From JAXGPP01 sp964436865 (GTDB taxonomy: Bacteria; Planctomycetota; Planctomycetia; Pirellulales; Thermoguttaceae): a stretch of DNA of 48,584 bases. The stretch is from NCBI GenBank assembly GCA_964436865.1, contig CAYTFK010000012.1, forward strand, positions 1-48,584, in the 5' to 3' direction. The translations under genes and the position numbers were made by a program. Below are positions 41,640 to 48,584 of the stretch, piece by piece; within the stretch, counting starts at the first letter, position 1, and every line of letters starts with the position of its first letter. The notes below the pieces were generated by a model. It saw only the letters and a program-made list of their open reading frames with translations. It was not told where the DNA came from and did no database searches.

Positions 41640-42737
41640 CTATTCGGTGCTCGGTGCGTCTTTGGGAATGTAGACGCAATCCGGCTCGGCAGCCAGTGGG
41701 TCGCCGGTGACCGCGTAGGCCCGCGCCCGGCTGCCGCCGCACACGTAGCGGTATTCGCAGACGCCGCAGATTCCACCGAAGCAATCGGGATCGCGCAATG
41801 CCCGAAAAGTCGGATGGTGCTGGTAGACGTCAACCACCGAGTCCTGCGGAAACCGGCCGCAGACGAGCGGGAGGAAGCCGGCCGGACAGATCTCACCGCG
41901 ATGGCTCACGAACATCACCCCTTTGCCGTCGGTCACTCCCAACGGCGCGCGGTGCAACCGGCGGCCATAGCCGCCGTTCGACTGCGGCGCATCGAGCGGA
42001 TTGCCGCCGTGCTGGAGCACGTAACGGCGGTAGTGCGGGGCCTCGGTCGTTTTCACCGCATAGGGCTGGTTCCGCGCGTGATGCCACAGCTTCTCAAACG
42101 CGATTTCGTATTCGGCCGGCTGGATCCGCTCCTCCTCGATGCCGCGCCCCACCGGCACCAGGAAGAAGACCGACCACATGGCGATCCCCTGGTTGCGCAA
42201 CAACTCGGCCAGGGAATCGATCTGGGCAAAGTTTCGCCGCGTAATCGTCGTATTCACTTGCACGGGCATCGCCAGTCGGCGGGCCTCGGCCAGCATCTGC
42301 AATGTGCGGTCGAAACTCCCTTCCCAGCCGCGAAACGCGTCGTGTGTCGCCGCATCGGCGCCGTCGAGGCTGATGCCCAGCGCGCGGACTCCGGCCTGCC
42401 GCGCTCGTTCGAAAGCCTCGCCGGTGGCCAGCGGCGTCGCCGAAGGCGTCAGCGCGACGTGCAACCCCGCCTGCACGGCATAGCGGATCAGGTCGAACAG
42501 GTCCGACCGCTTGAGCGGATCGCCGCCGGTCATTACCAGCATCGGTCGCTTGGGAAACGAGGCCACCTGGTCCAGCAGCACTTTGGCCTGAGCCGTGTTC
42601 AACTCATCGGGGGCCGCGTTTTCCTGGGCCGACGCGCGGCAATGCTTGCATACCAGGTCGCAAGCCTGGGTGACCTCGAAGTAGAACATCAATGGGGCCA
42701 GCGGAAAGTCGGCCGTGGTGTATTCGGGATGAGCCAT
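41640..42737 (-). CDS. Radical SAM/SPASM protein (TIGR04053-type)
   Basis: The 365-residue enzyme has the radical SAM cluster motif C26-x3-C30-x2-C33 (ACDLVCKHC), the MTGGDPL glycine motif, ALTPSATPL and GISLDGADAATHDAFRG. The C-terminal SPASM-like region adds cysteines (EICPAGFLPLVCG; CFGGICGVCEYRYVCGG) for one or two extra Fe-S clusters. The wording closely follows the TIGR04053 family, related to AhbC/AhbD and NirJ heme-modifying enzymes and to peptide-modifying enzymes. Its place directly before hemL supports a tetrapyrrole role, but no peptide substrate or heme partner is proven. No small precursor peptide gene was seen nearby. Confidence 0.88.
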   Translation of the reverse strand: MAHPEYTTADFPLAPLMFYFEVTQACDLVCKHCRASAQENAAPDELNTAQAKVLLDQVASFPKRPMLVMTGGDPLKRSDLFDLIRYAVQAGLHVALTPSATPLATGEAFERARQAGVRALGISLDGADAATHDAFRGWEGSFDRTLQMLAEARRLAMPVQVNTTITRRNFAQIDSLAELLRNQGIAMWSVFFLVPVGRGIEEERIQPAEYEIAFEKLWHHARNQPYAVKTTEAPHYRRYVLQHGGNPLDAPQSNGGYGRRLHRAPLGVTDGKGVMFVSHRGEICPAGFLPLVCGRFPQDSVVDVYQHHPTFRALRDPDCFGGICGVCEYRYVCGGSRARAYAVTGDPLAAEPDCVYIPKDAPSTE

Positions 42738-42767
42738 GAGTTGACGGGCGGGACAGGTTGGAAAAGG

Positions 42768-43235
42768 CTAGCGGCTGGACTCCGCGGGAAGTGCGTCGGT
42801 CTCGGGCGGTCGCTCGGCCTCCGGTGCTTCGTCAGCGGCAAGCTGTCTCAAACCGGGGCCGCTGCCGCACCGCAGAACTTCACCGTACAGGACCGAATAG
42901 TAGCGGAACCGCGCCGGCATGTGCGAACCCACTGACGCCAAGACTACCACCGCCAGCAGGATCGGCAAGCGGTACTCCCAGAATAAGGGGACTGCGAGGA
43001 TCAAGAGCAGCTTGGCTATCGTCATCAGCCCCCGCCCTTGATGGAACCAGACCGTGCGCCCGCCGGTCTCCAGGGCGGCCAGCCCCACGCCCGTGCCGAC
43101 GGTAAGCCAGAGGGGGCCAATGAGCCGTTGCCACGGCACATCGAACGCATGCCCGCCGAGAAGAATGCCCATCGTCGCCAGGTGCGTTGTCCGTAGCGCG
43201 ATGTTCCACGCGCGACTTTGGTCCGATAATCCCAC
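42768..43235 (-). CDS. Small four-helix membrane protein with conserved-looking histidines
   Basis: I do not recognise a named family. The roughly 155-residue protein has about four membrane helices (TTHLATMGILLGGHAF; LIGPLWLTVGTGVGLAALE; LMTIAKLLLILAVPLFW; LPILLAVVVLASVGSH) with histidines near the helix ends, a pattern also seen in heme-binding membrane proteins such as CopD and HemJ. The tail is acidic. A GTG at 43235 follows AGGGAG by 9 bases and is preferred; an ATG at 43298 has no ribosome-binding site and adds a low-complexity charged leader. It lies 30 bases before the radical SAM gene and shares its run with hemL. Confidence 0.7.
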   Translation of the reverse strand: MGLSDQSRAWNIALRTTHLATMGILLGGHAFDVPWQRLIGPLWLTVGTGVGLAALETGGRTVWFHQGRGLMTIAKLLLILAVPLFWEYRLPILLAVVVLASVGSHMPARFRYYSVLYGEVLRCGSGPGLRQLAADEAPEAERPPETDALPAESSR

Positions 43236-43314
43236 CGCGGATCGCTCCCTCGCCGGCTGGCCCCTTTCGTCCCCACGCTCCGGCACGGGGCCGCGCATCC
43301 GCCCGTGCCAGCGG

Positions 43315-45006
43315 TCACTCTTCTTCCTTCGCCGATGCCGCGGCCGCCCGCTCCTCGTTCGACTCCATTTCCTCGATCGTCACGGTGCTTTCCATGGAGT
43401 GGCGGCGGATTCTTTTGCTCTCACCGGGTGAGGCCGGGACGATCTGCTTGAGCACCACATCGTCCCATTCGACGACGCCGCCCCCCAGGTAGGCGTACAG
43501 CATCACGCGGCCGCGCTTTGGCGTGTACTTGGTGTGCCGGGGCGTGAAGTCCTCGGTGTGCACGTGCCACTGGTTCTTCTCGCCCTTCAGATTCATCTGG
43601 CTGCGATAGCACTCGCGCCACTGGGCGCTCTGCGGTTCGCCCCCCGGCCCGCTCGGCGCCGGCGCCGTCGTGTTGTACTCCGATCCCATTTCATCATAAC
43701 ACTTCACGAACACCTTCGGACTCGGGCCGTTCGTGCGGTAGCGGCACTGAAAGCGGTAGGTCGCCCCGGCTTCGATCGGGAACCAGCCGCTGTAATAGGG
43801 CACCCCCTCCGAGTCGCCAACGCTCGCCGGGAACGTGAAGCGAATGACCTTGTTGCGGTAGTTGCCCGACTCCGTCCCCCACGCGACCTGGTTTCCCAGC
43901 GGTTCTCGATAATGTCCGCCGCGCGGCTCCCAACCGGCGGGCACGCCGTTGGCCCCACTCTCGAAATCGCCGCCGACCACCAGGTTCGGCCCTTCCAGCC
44001 AGTTCTTCTCCGCGACCGGATCGGGGCCGGCCGGCCCGGCGGGACTTCGCTCATAGAGCTTGTCGAACATCTCCTTCAGGTACTTGTGCGGGATCTCGCT
44101 CACCGATTCCGTCCGCACACCGCTCACCTCGTAGACCATCTCCGGTTGCGCGCCCGAGAAATCGGCACACTTGACCGCCAGATCGTAACCCTCCCACTGA
44201 TGCCCCGGGGCGCGTTCCACCTGTCCCCAGATGGCGATCTGGGCCTGGAAGTCGTTCCTGACGACCTTGGCCACCTCTTCCAGCGGCGTCTCAGGGCCGA
44301 TCTTGATCTTGTTTGTCTCGCAGAATTCGCGCACCTCGACCATCGAGCCGGGCACGATGAAGCCGCCGTCGCGGTCGATCTTCTTCCATACCATGTCGCC
44401 GATCCGGCTGCCGTAGTCCCCCTTGTCGAAGTTGGAGACGAAGTCGAACGGGATCACGACCTTCTCGCCCGACAGTTCATCGGCAACCTCGGCCGCGGCC
44501 ATTTCGTTGTCGCCCGGCTCTGCACGGGTAGCCGCCGCTGCAGGCGCTGCGGCGTCGGCGGCCACCGGTTCAGCGGCAATCTCGCCACCTTGCGCCTTGA
44601 CGAAGTCGCGATCGACCGCAGAGAGATCCTCAAGCGGAATCGTTGTCCCTACGCCCGACTTCTCCTGAATGCAGACCTGGCCGCCCATCACGCTGACGAA
44701 CTCGCCCACCGCCAGAACGTTGCCGGCAGCGTCTTTCCACGAACGTTGCGCTGGATCAGCCGCTTCCGGCGCAGGCGCCGCCGCAGAAGCCATGGCGACA
44801 GTCGCCGTCTCGCCCTCGATCGCGGCGGCAGCCGCAACCGGCGCCGTGGCGACCGGTGCCGTGGCGATCGGCGAGGCGGGGGCGGCACTGGCCGCCGGAA
44901 CCGCCGTATCCCCGCCTCCACATCCTGCCGCCGCCAGTAGCGCAATCGCCATCAGGCTCACTGTCAGCCGTGCTCTTCCGGCCGTTCCTTCTCTCCCGAT
45001 TTTCAT
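43315..45006 (-). CDS. Lipoprotein with SHD1-like domain and C-terminal beta domain
   Basis: The 563-residue protein has a lipobox LLAAAGC (C29), so it is probably lipid-anchored. An Ala/Pro/Thr-rich linker follows. Residues 88-137 (RSWKDAAGNVLAVGEFVSV...IPLEDLSAVDRDFV) match the SHD1 pattern (SLA1 homology domain 1), common in planctomycete surface proteins. After a second linker there is a mixed domain (PFDFVSNFDKGDYGSRIGDMVWKKI), then a jelly-roll-like part (NLVVGGDFESGANGVPAGWE ... YSGWFPIEAGATYRFQCRYR) resembling carbohydrate-binding modules. The C-terminus is acidic. It is 22 bases after the giant DUF4175-like gene, so it is probably cell-envelope related. Confidence 0.82.
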   Translation of the reverse strand: MKIGREGTAGRARLTVSLMAIALLAAAGCGGGDTAVPAASAAPASPIATAPVATAPVAAAAAIEGETATVAMASAAAPAPEAADPAQRSWKDAAGNVLAVGEFVSVMGGQVCIQEKSGVGTTIPLEDLSAVDRDFVKAQGGEIAAEPVAADAAAPAAAATRAEPGDNEMAAAEVADELSGEKVVIPFDFVSNFDKGDYGSRIGDMVWKKIDRDGGFIVPGSMVEVREFCETNKIKIGPETPLEEVAKVVRNDFQAQIAIWGQVERAPGHQWEGYDLAVKCADFSGAQPEMVYEVSGVRTESVSEIPHKYLKEMFDKLYERSPAGPAGPDPVAEKNWLEGPNLVVGGDFESGANGVPAGWEPRGGHYREPLGNQVAWGTESGNYRNKVIRFTFPASVGDSEGVPYYSGWFPIEAGATYRFQCRYRTNGPSPKVFVKCYDEMGSEYNTTAPAPSGPGGEPQSAQWRECYRSQMNLKGEKNQWHVHTEDFTPRHTKYTPKRGRVMLYAYLGGGVVEWDDVVLKQIVPASPGESKRIRRHSMESTVTIEEMESNEERAAAASAKEEE

Positions 45007-45028
45007 ATTCCCTTTCCAGAGCCCGTGG

Positions 45029-48000
45029 TCAGTCGCTCGTTCCTCCGGCCGAAAGCCGCTCGAAGTACTGGCGATTCAGTTCTTCCCAACCGGTCGGTGA
45101 GTCGTCCTGCATGCTGCCGAGGATCTCCTTCTGAATGTCGCCCGGCAGGTTGACCGTGGCATCCTGTTTCACCTCGAACTCGCCGGCGAGGTATTCCTTC
45201 ACGTTCCCCAGGCCCTCGGCAAGCACCTTCCGCTGCCGCAAGGCATTCTGGTAGCGGCCCGCCTTCAGGTCGCGTTCAATCTGGGCCATGAGGTCGATCA
45301 TTTCCCGCAGATCGGTGCGATGGTAGCCCGACACTTGGAAGTGCTGCAATTCGACCCCCTCGGCCTTGTTGCGCAGCGCAGCCTGCTTTCCGGCCAGGCG
45401 ATTGAGCTCGCGCTGGCCGCGCGGCCCGCTCTGGGGACCCTCGAGTCCCTCGCCTCCTTCGCCGCTCTCCTTGCCGCCGCCAGTCGCCCCGCCTTGCGGA
45501 TCTTTGCTGTGGTCTTTGATCTGGCCTTTCATGAACGGATCGGGCGTCAGCCGGCTGGGAGTCTTTCTCCCGCCTTTGCCGACGGCCTCGTCCCCCACAA
45601 ATTCGCCGCTCGACTTGCCCTGCCGCCCCTCGCCGGCGCGGCCGCCGATCTCGCTCGTGTTGGGCAAGCGGTTGCCGGTGGCCCCCTTGGCGCTCATGTT
45701 CGAGATCGGACCATCCATCACGTCCCAGCCGGCCCCTTTGTCCAGCGAGTCGGCCGCGCTGGACGAGACGTCCTCCATCTCATCGAAGAGGTCTTCCTCC
45801 TCCTCCATCAGGTCGCCAATCAGGTCTTCAAGCTCGCCCGGCAATTCGGCCATCGGCGCTTCCTTGTCGGCGTCGGTGAGCGACTCCTCCTGGCTCCAAC
45901 GCTCGCGGTCGGGCGTGTCGGGCAGCCATTTCTCGATATTCGACTTGATCTCCTCGGCCATCTCGTAGCCCAACTGCTCCAGCGGAACGGCGATGTCCAC
46001 CGTCTTCTTCAGCAGGGCGTCTTCGGCCATCTTGAGCTCGGTCTGGATCTCGTTCAGCTCCTTCAGCAGCGACGGGTTCGAGAAATCCTGCTCCGGCAAC
46101 TTGCTCAAGTCGGTGTTCAACTCCTTCATGAACTTCGACAACTCGTCTTCGATCGCCGCCAGCCGCTTGATGAGCTGCTCCTCCTCCTCACTGAAATCCT
46201 CGACCGGCGTCTTCGCCAGGTTCTCCGTCGCTTCGATGACCTTCTTCTGCTGCTTGAGAAATTCTTCGAGTTTGTTGCGGGCTTCGTCGAGCTTGTCCTT
46301 CACGTCGGGGGGCAGGTCGTCGCCCGGCCGCTTCTTCATCTCGGCCAGTTCCTCGACCTGCGCGTGACGCGCCACGTCGAGCAGCTTGCGAAGCACGTCG
46401 GTAATCCGCTCCTGGGTGGCGCCCAGTTCGGCAGCCGGCGCTTCGTAGCCCGACAGGGCTTGAACCTTGACCAGCGCGTCGCATTGTCCGACAGCCGCCA
46501 GCATGTCGCCGAACGCTAACTGGTTCATGATTCGCTTGACCGTCTGCCGCTCCTCCTCCTTGCTGTCGCCGATCGACTTCACCAGCGCGATCGCCATCTT
46601 CTGGATTTCGATCTGGTCAGTCCGGGCGTCGGCGGCCAGCGCCGCCGCTTCTGCCTCCAGTTCCTGCTGGAGAATCTGCGCCGTCTTCACCCGTGCCCGC
46701 ATCTGCCGCTCGAGGATCTTGAAGATCGCGCCCCGCAGGCTGTCGAGCTGCTCGAGCACCGCTTCATTATGCTTTTCCTCGGCGATGATGCGGATGGCGT
46801 GCCACCCGCCGGCCGTTTCCTGCGGCTTGAGGGTCAGTCCCCAGTTCTCGATGCTCCGCAGGTCCCAGGCGGTGGCGCGGACCATCACCGTATGGCCCGG
46901 TTGAATCTTGTCTGCCGGAAGCTGCATGCTGTAATCAAGATTGACCGTGGTCTTGCCGCCCAGGCCGCTCCACTCCTCGACGGTGGTCACCGGCAGGATT
47001 TCAACCTCGGTTGCCTGGCCTTCTTCGCCGGCGCCGTCGGCCTTGACCTTCATCTCCAGCCGCACGCGGCCCACGCCGTGATCGTCGCCGGCGCGGATCT
47101 TGACCGGCACGGCGATGCCGGGAGCCAACGTCTCCTGCCGCCCGGGTTTGAGCAGCTCGACCGTGGGCGCGGCATCCGGCAGCACGTGGATTCGGTTCAC
47201 CCGTGGATTGGGGTCTTCATGCCCAGCCTCGCTTACCAGGTGGATGGTGAACGTGGTGTTCTTGAGTAGCGGAAGCGTAAGCGCCAGCATTCCATCGGGC
47301 TCGACTCGGCCGACGTATGTTTCGCCCTCGATCCGCACATAGCCGCGGGCAATCGCCGCCGACGGATGCACTCGCAGCACAGCCTCGGAGTACTGCGGTG
47401 CTTCCAGGTCCGCATGCTTCTGCACAAACGTGTCGCTGGCCTTGGCCAGATACGCCGGGTACCTCATGGTGACCTCCACCTCGGCCACCATCGGCTTTTC
47501 GTGCACCGTCACCCGGAAGATGTCGGTCTGCGAGTCGCCGATCTCCAGCCGGTAGCTGAAACCCTGGAGCACCGAGGGGATCATCACCTTGTACCGCTCG
47601 GTCGTGTCCGGCGAGGCCCCCTCCGGCCGATCGGCGAGCGTCATCGGCAAGCGGCTCTCGGCCTCCCCTTCGGGCGTGACGAACACCATCGCCCGATAGG
47701 CCTTCTTCTTCGGGTTGTCGATCTCGGCAACGATCTCCAGACTGCTACCCAACAGCACGTCGGCATTGCCCGGCGTCACCTTGAGGATCTTCACCGAACC
47801 CACCGACGGCACGTACTGCCACGGGCGCATCAGCCGGCTGGCCGCCGAACCCCAGTTGGGAATCAACAAGTGGCAGACGACGGCAATCGCCAGCAGCAAG
47901 CCCAACGCCAGAAATGACTCGCCGAAGTCGCGGGGCGTCTGCATGCACCACAAGAACCGTCGCCAGCGGCTTTCCTTGCGGGCCGCCTCTTCAAACCGCA

Positions 48001-48403
48001 CGTTCCCCAGCCGCAACGCCGAGTGGTTCACGGCGGCCTCGACGAACGAACGATCCACATTCCGCGTGTCGTCGGAAAGCTGGACCACGTTGATCAGGTC
48101 GCTCCCCAACTCGGGAAACTCGACTTCAACGCGGCGGGCCGTCGCCTCCAGGCTCCTCTGGCTCCGCAGCAAACGGCGGCCCACCAGGGCCAATAGCGCC
48201 GCGGTCACGCTCAGCCAGACGATGAACAGAACCGCCAGCCCCGTCTGCGAGAACTTGATCAGTGCGTCGCCGAGCATGAACAACAGCAGCATGCCCAGCG
48301 AAACGCAAACGGCGAGCACCGCGGTGGTCAGCAGCGTGAACAGCCACCACTTCTGCCGTGCACCATCAAGCCGTTCAAGAACCGATTCCGCAGCCGGCGA
48401 CAT
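45029..48403 (-). CDS. Giant DUF4175-like membrane protein with coiled coil
   Basis: The 1124-residue protein starts with two membrane helices (WWLFTLLTTAVLAVCVSLGML; LAVLFIVWLSVTAALLAL) and a third near 165-182 (LGLLLAIAVVCHLLIP). Residues 195-540 contain beta-sandwich domains (VKILKVTPGNADVLLGSSLEI and similar). Residues 550-880 are a long, highly charged coiled coil (KDKLDEARNKLEEFLKQQKK), and 880-1000 is glycine-rich and probably disordered. Planctomycete genomes usually place such proteins next to MoxR ATPase, DUF58, VWA and DUF4159 genes; only a DUF4159-like tail is visible here. It probably organises an envelope complex, which is inference. Confidence 0.85.
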   Translation of the reverse strand: MSPAAESVLERLDGARQKWWLFTLLTTAVLAVCVSLGMLLLFMLGDALIKFSQTGLAVLFIVWLSVTAALLALVGRRLLRSQRSLEATARRVEVEFPELGSDLINVVQLSDDTRNVDRSFVEAAVNHSALRLGNVRFEEAARKESRWRRFLWCMQTPRDFGESFLALGLLLAIAVVCHLLIPNWGSAASRLMRPWQYVPSVGSVKILKVTPGNADVLLGSSLEIVAEIDNPKKKAYRAMVFVTPEGEAESRLPMTLADRPEGASPDTTERYKVMIPSVLQGFSYRLEIGDSQTDIFRVTVHEKPMVAEVEVTMRYPAYLAKASDTFVQKHADLEAPQYSEAVLRVHPSAAIARGYVRIEGETYVGRVEPDGMLALTLPLLKNTTFTIHLVSEAGHEDPNPRVNRIHVLPDAAPTVELLKPGRQETLAPGIAVPVKIRAGDDHGVGRVRLEMKVKADGAGEEGQATEVEILPVTTVEEWSGLGGKTTVNLDYSMQLPADKIQPGHTVMVRATAWDLRSIENWGLTLKPQETAGGWHAIRIIAEEKHNEAVLEQLDSLRGAIFKILERQMRARVKTAQILQQELEAEAAALAADARTDQIEIQKMAIALVKSIGDSKEEERQTVKRIMNQLAFGDMLAAVGQCDALVKVQALSGYEAPAAELGATQERITDVLRKLLDVARHAQVEELAEMKKRPGDDLPPDVKDKLDEARNKLEEFLKQQKKVIEATENLAKTPVEDFSEEEEQLIKRLAAIEDELSKFMKELNTDLSKLPEQDFSNPSLLKELNEIQTELKMAEDALLKKTVDIAVPLEQLGYEMAEEIKSNIEKWLPDTPDRERWSQEESLTDADKEAPMAELPGELEDLIGDLMEEEEDLFDEMEDVSSSAADSLDKGAGWDVMDGPISNMSAKGATGNRLPNTSEIGGRAGEGRQGKSSGEFVGDEAVGKGGRKTPSRLTPDPFMKGQIKDHSKDPQGGATGGGKESGEGGEGLEGPQSGPRGQRELNRLAGKQAALRNKAEGVELQHFQVSGYHRTDLREMIDLMAQIERDLKAGRYQNALRQRKVLAEGLGNVKEYLAGEFEVKQDATVNLPGDIQKEILGSMQDDSPTGWEELNRQYFERLSAGGTSD

Positions 48404-48437
48404 GGTTCGTATCCTGAATCTAGTAGCCTGCGTAAAT

Positions 48438-48494
48438 CGTAGAACGGATTTTCAATCCGTCGGACGTATTGTAGGACGGATTTTCAATCCGTCT
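48438..48494. repeat. Two tandem palindromic repeats (REP-like, planctomycete type)
   Basis: Two copies of ACGGATT-TTC-AATCCGT lie at 48444-48460 and 48476-48492, each a perfect 7-bp hairpin with a 3-base loop inside a longer match (TAG-A/G-ACGGATTTTCAATCCGTC). They sit between the giant membrane-protein gene and the tail of the gene upstream. Translated, the unit gives TDFQSVGRI, a string often seen in spurious planctomycete ORFs. No transposase or RAYT is in the window. Confidence 0.85.
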
Positions 48495-48529
48495 CTTGCT
48501 TTCGTCTTACGAATCTATCCACCGCCGCG

Positions 48530-48584
48530 CTAATGCGTCATCGCATAGACGATCGCATTGGTGCCGATCTCGAGCGCCGATTCG
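48530..48584 (-). CDS. C-terminal tail of an upstream gene, probably DUF4159 protein (partial)
   Basis: The minus strand at the window edge reads ...ESALEIGTNAIVYAMTH and a TAG stop. Only 17 residues are visible. The ending, with a helix then GTNAIVYA, resembles the C-terminus of DUF4159 proteins, which often precede giant DUF4175-like genes in planctomycetes. The frame has good codon use but the identification rests on few residues and on context. Confidence 0.45.
   Translation of the reverse strand, partial: ESALEIGTNAIVYAMTH

Noticed and set aside
41574..42935. 453-residue open frame on the plus strand
   Set aside because: Antisense to the radical SAM gene and its neighbours, whose cysteine motifs are unambiguous.
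43534..44940. 468-residue open frame on the plus strand
   Set aside because: Antisense to the SHD1-type lipoprotein gene; its arginine/histidine-rich translation is typical of a shadow frame.
47715..48533. 272-residue open frame on the plus strand ending in TDFQSVGRI-type residues
   Set aside because: It is antisense to the giant membrane-protein gene and its tail merely translates the palindromic repeats, a known source of false planctomycete proteins.
1..48584. tRNA or rRNA genes, CRISPR arrays, insertion sequences, prophage
   Set aside because: Reading both strands showed no tRNA-like cloverleaf, rRNA segment, spaced direct repeats, transposase or integrase; short elements could still be missed without a scan.

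Overview
The window is GC-rich and densely coded. It looks like a chromosomal segment of a planctomycete (Planctomycetota, probably the Pirellula side of the phylum). Evidence: a Tat-exported Gfo/Idh/MocA oxidoreductase and a Tat-exported ceramidase-like protein, a PQQ-propeller protein opening with an NWPRFLGP-type segment, a lipoprotein with an SHD1-like domain, a giant DUF4175-like membrane/coiled-coil protein, a membrane protein with three CxxC zinc ribbons, and two copies of the ACGGATT-TTC-AATCCGT palindrome whose translation (TDFQSVGRIVGRI...) is familiar from spurious planctomycete ORFs. No rRNA, tRNA, CRISPR array, transposase or phage gene was seen. Gene content is mostly housekeeping plus lineage-specific proteins.

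Layout. 1-3670 (minus): a sugar operon with a GH51 arabinofuranosidase, a DUF4432 mutarotase-like protein and a ceramidase-like protein cut by the window edge. 3950-5637: a cold-shock protein with a long leader and terminator, then a CsrA-receiver fusion whose upstream region carries a GGA-loop hairpin resembling a CsrA target. 5638-9101 (plus): pncB and nadE overlap by 4 bases and form an NAD salvage pair. 9169-15864: an NfeD/ClpP-class protease, a PQQ-propeller protein, a CbiX-like chelatase, a Prc/Tsp protease with a textbook terminator and a small GlsB-type membrane protein. 16044-21394: CorC/CNNM transporter, SRPBCC membrane protein, cardiolipin synthase, YbaK deacylase and a small membrane protein. 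21395-24866: enolase, with a strong terminator, faces riboflavin synthase, rsmA and a 75-residue protein.

24918-35136 (all minus): a hydroxyacid dehydrogenase, the zinc-ribbon membrane protein, a cysK / FGGY kinase / phosphohexomutase run, and a CBM9-like / exported FIST-like / Gfo-Idh-MocA run. 35467-40310 (plus): a SWIM zinc-finger protein translationally coupled (GTGA) to a 955-residue atypical Hsp70. 40327-48584 (all minus): a close-packed run of a DUF4159-like tail, the giant DUF4175-like protein, a lipoprotein, a small histidine-bearing membrane protein, a radical SAM/SPASM protein and hemL.

The strongest candidates for undescribed biology are the CsrA-receiver fusion with its possible autoregulatory hairpin, the SWIM-Hsp70 pair, and the hemL / radical SAM / small membrane protein group. 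Start codons were chosen by ribosome-binding sites, family N-termini and operon overlaps, so several differ from the longest reading frame. All functions are from reading the translated sequences; no database search was run.
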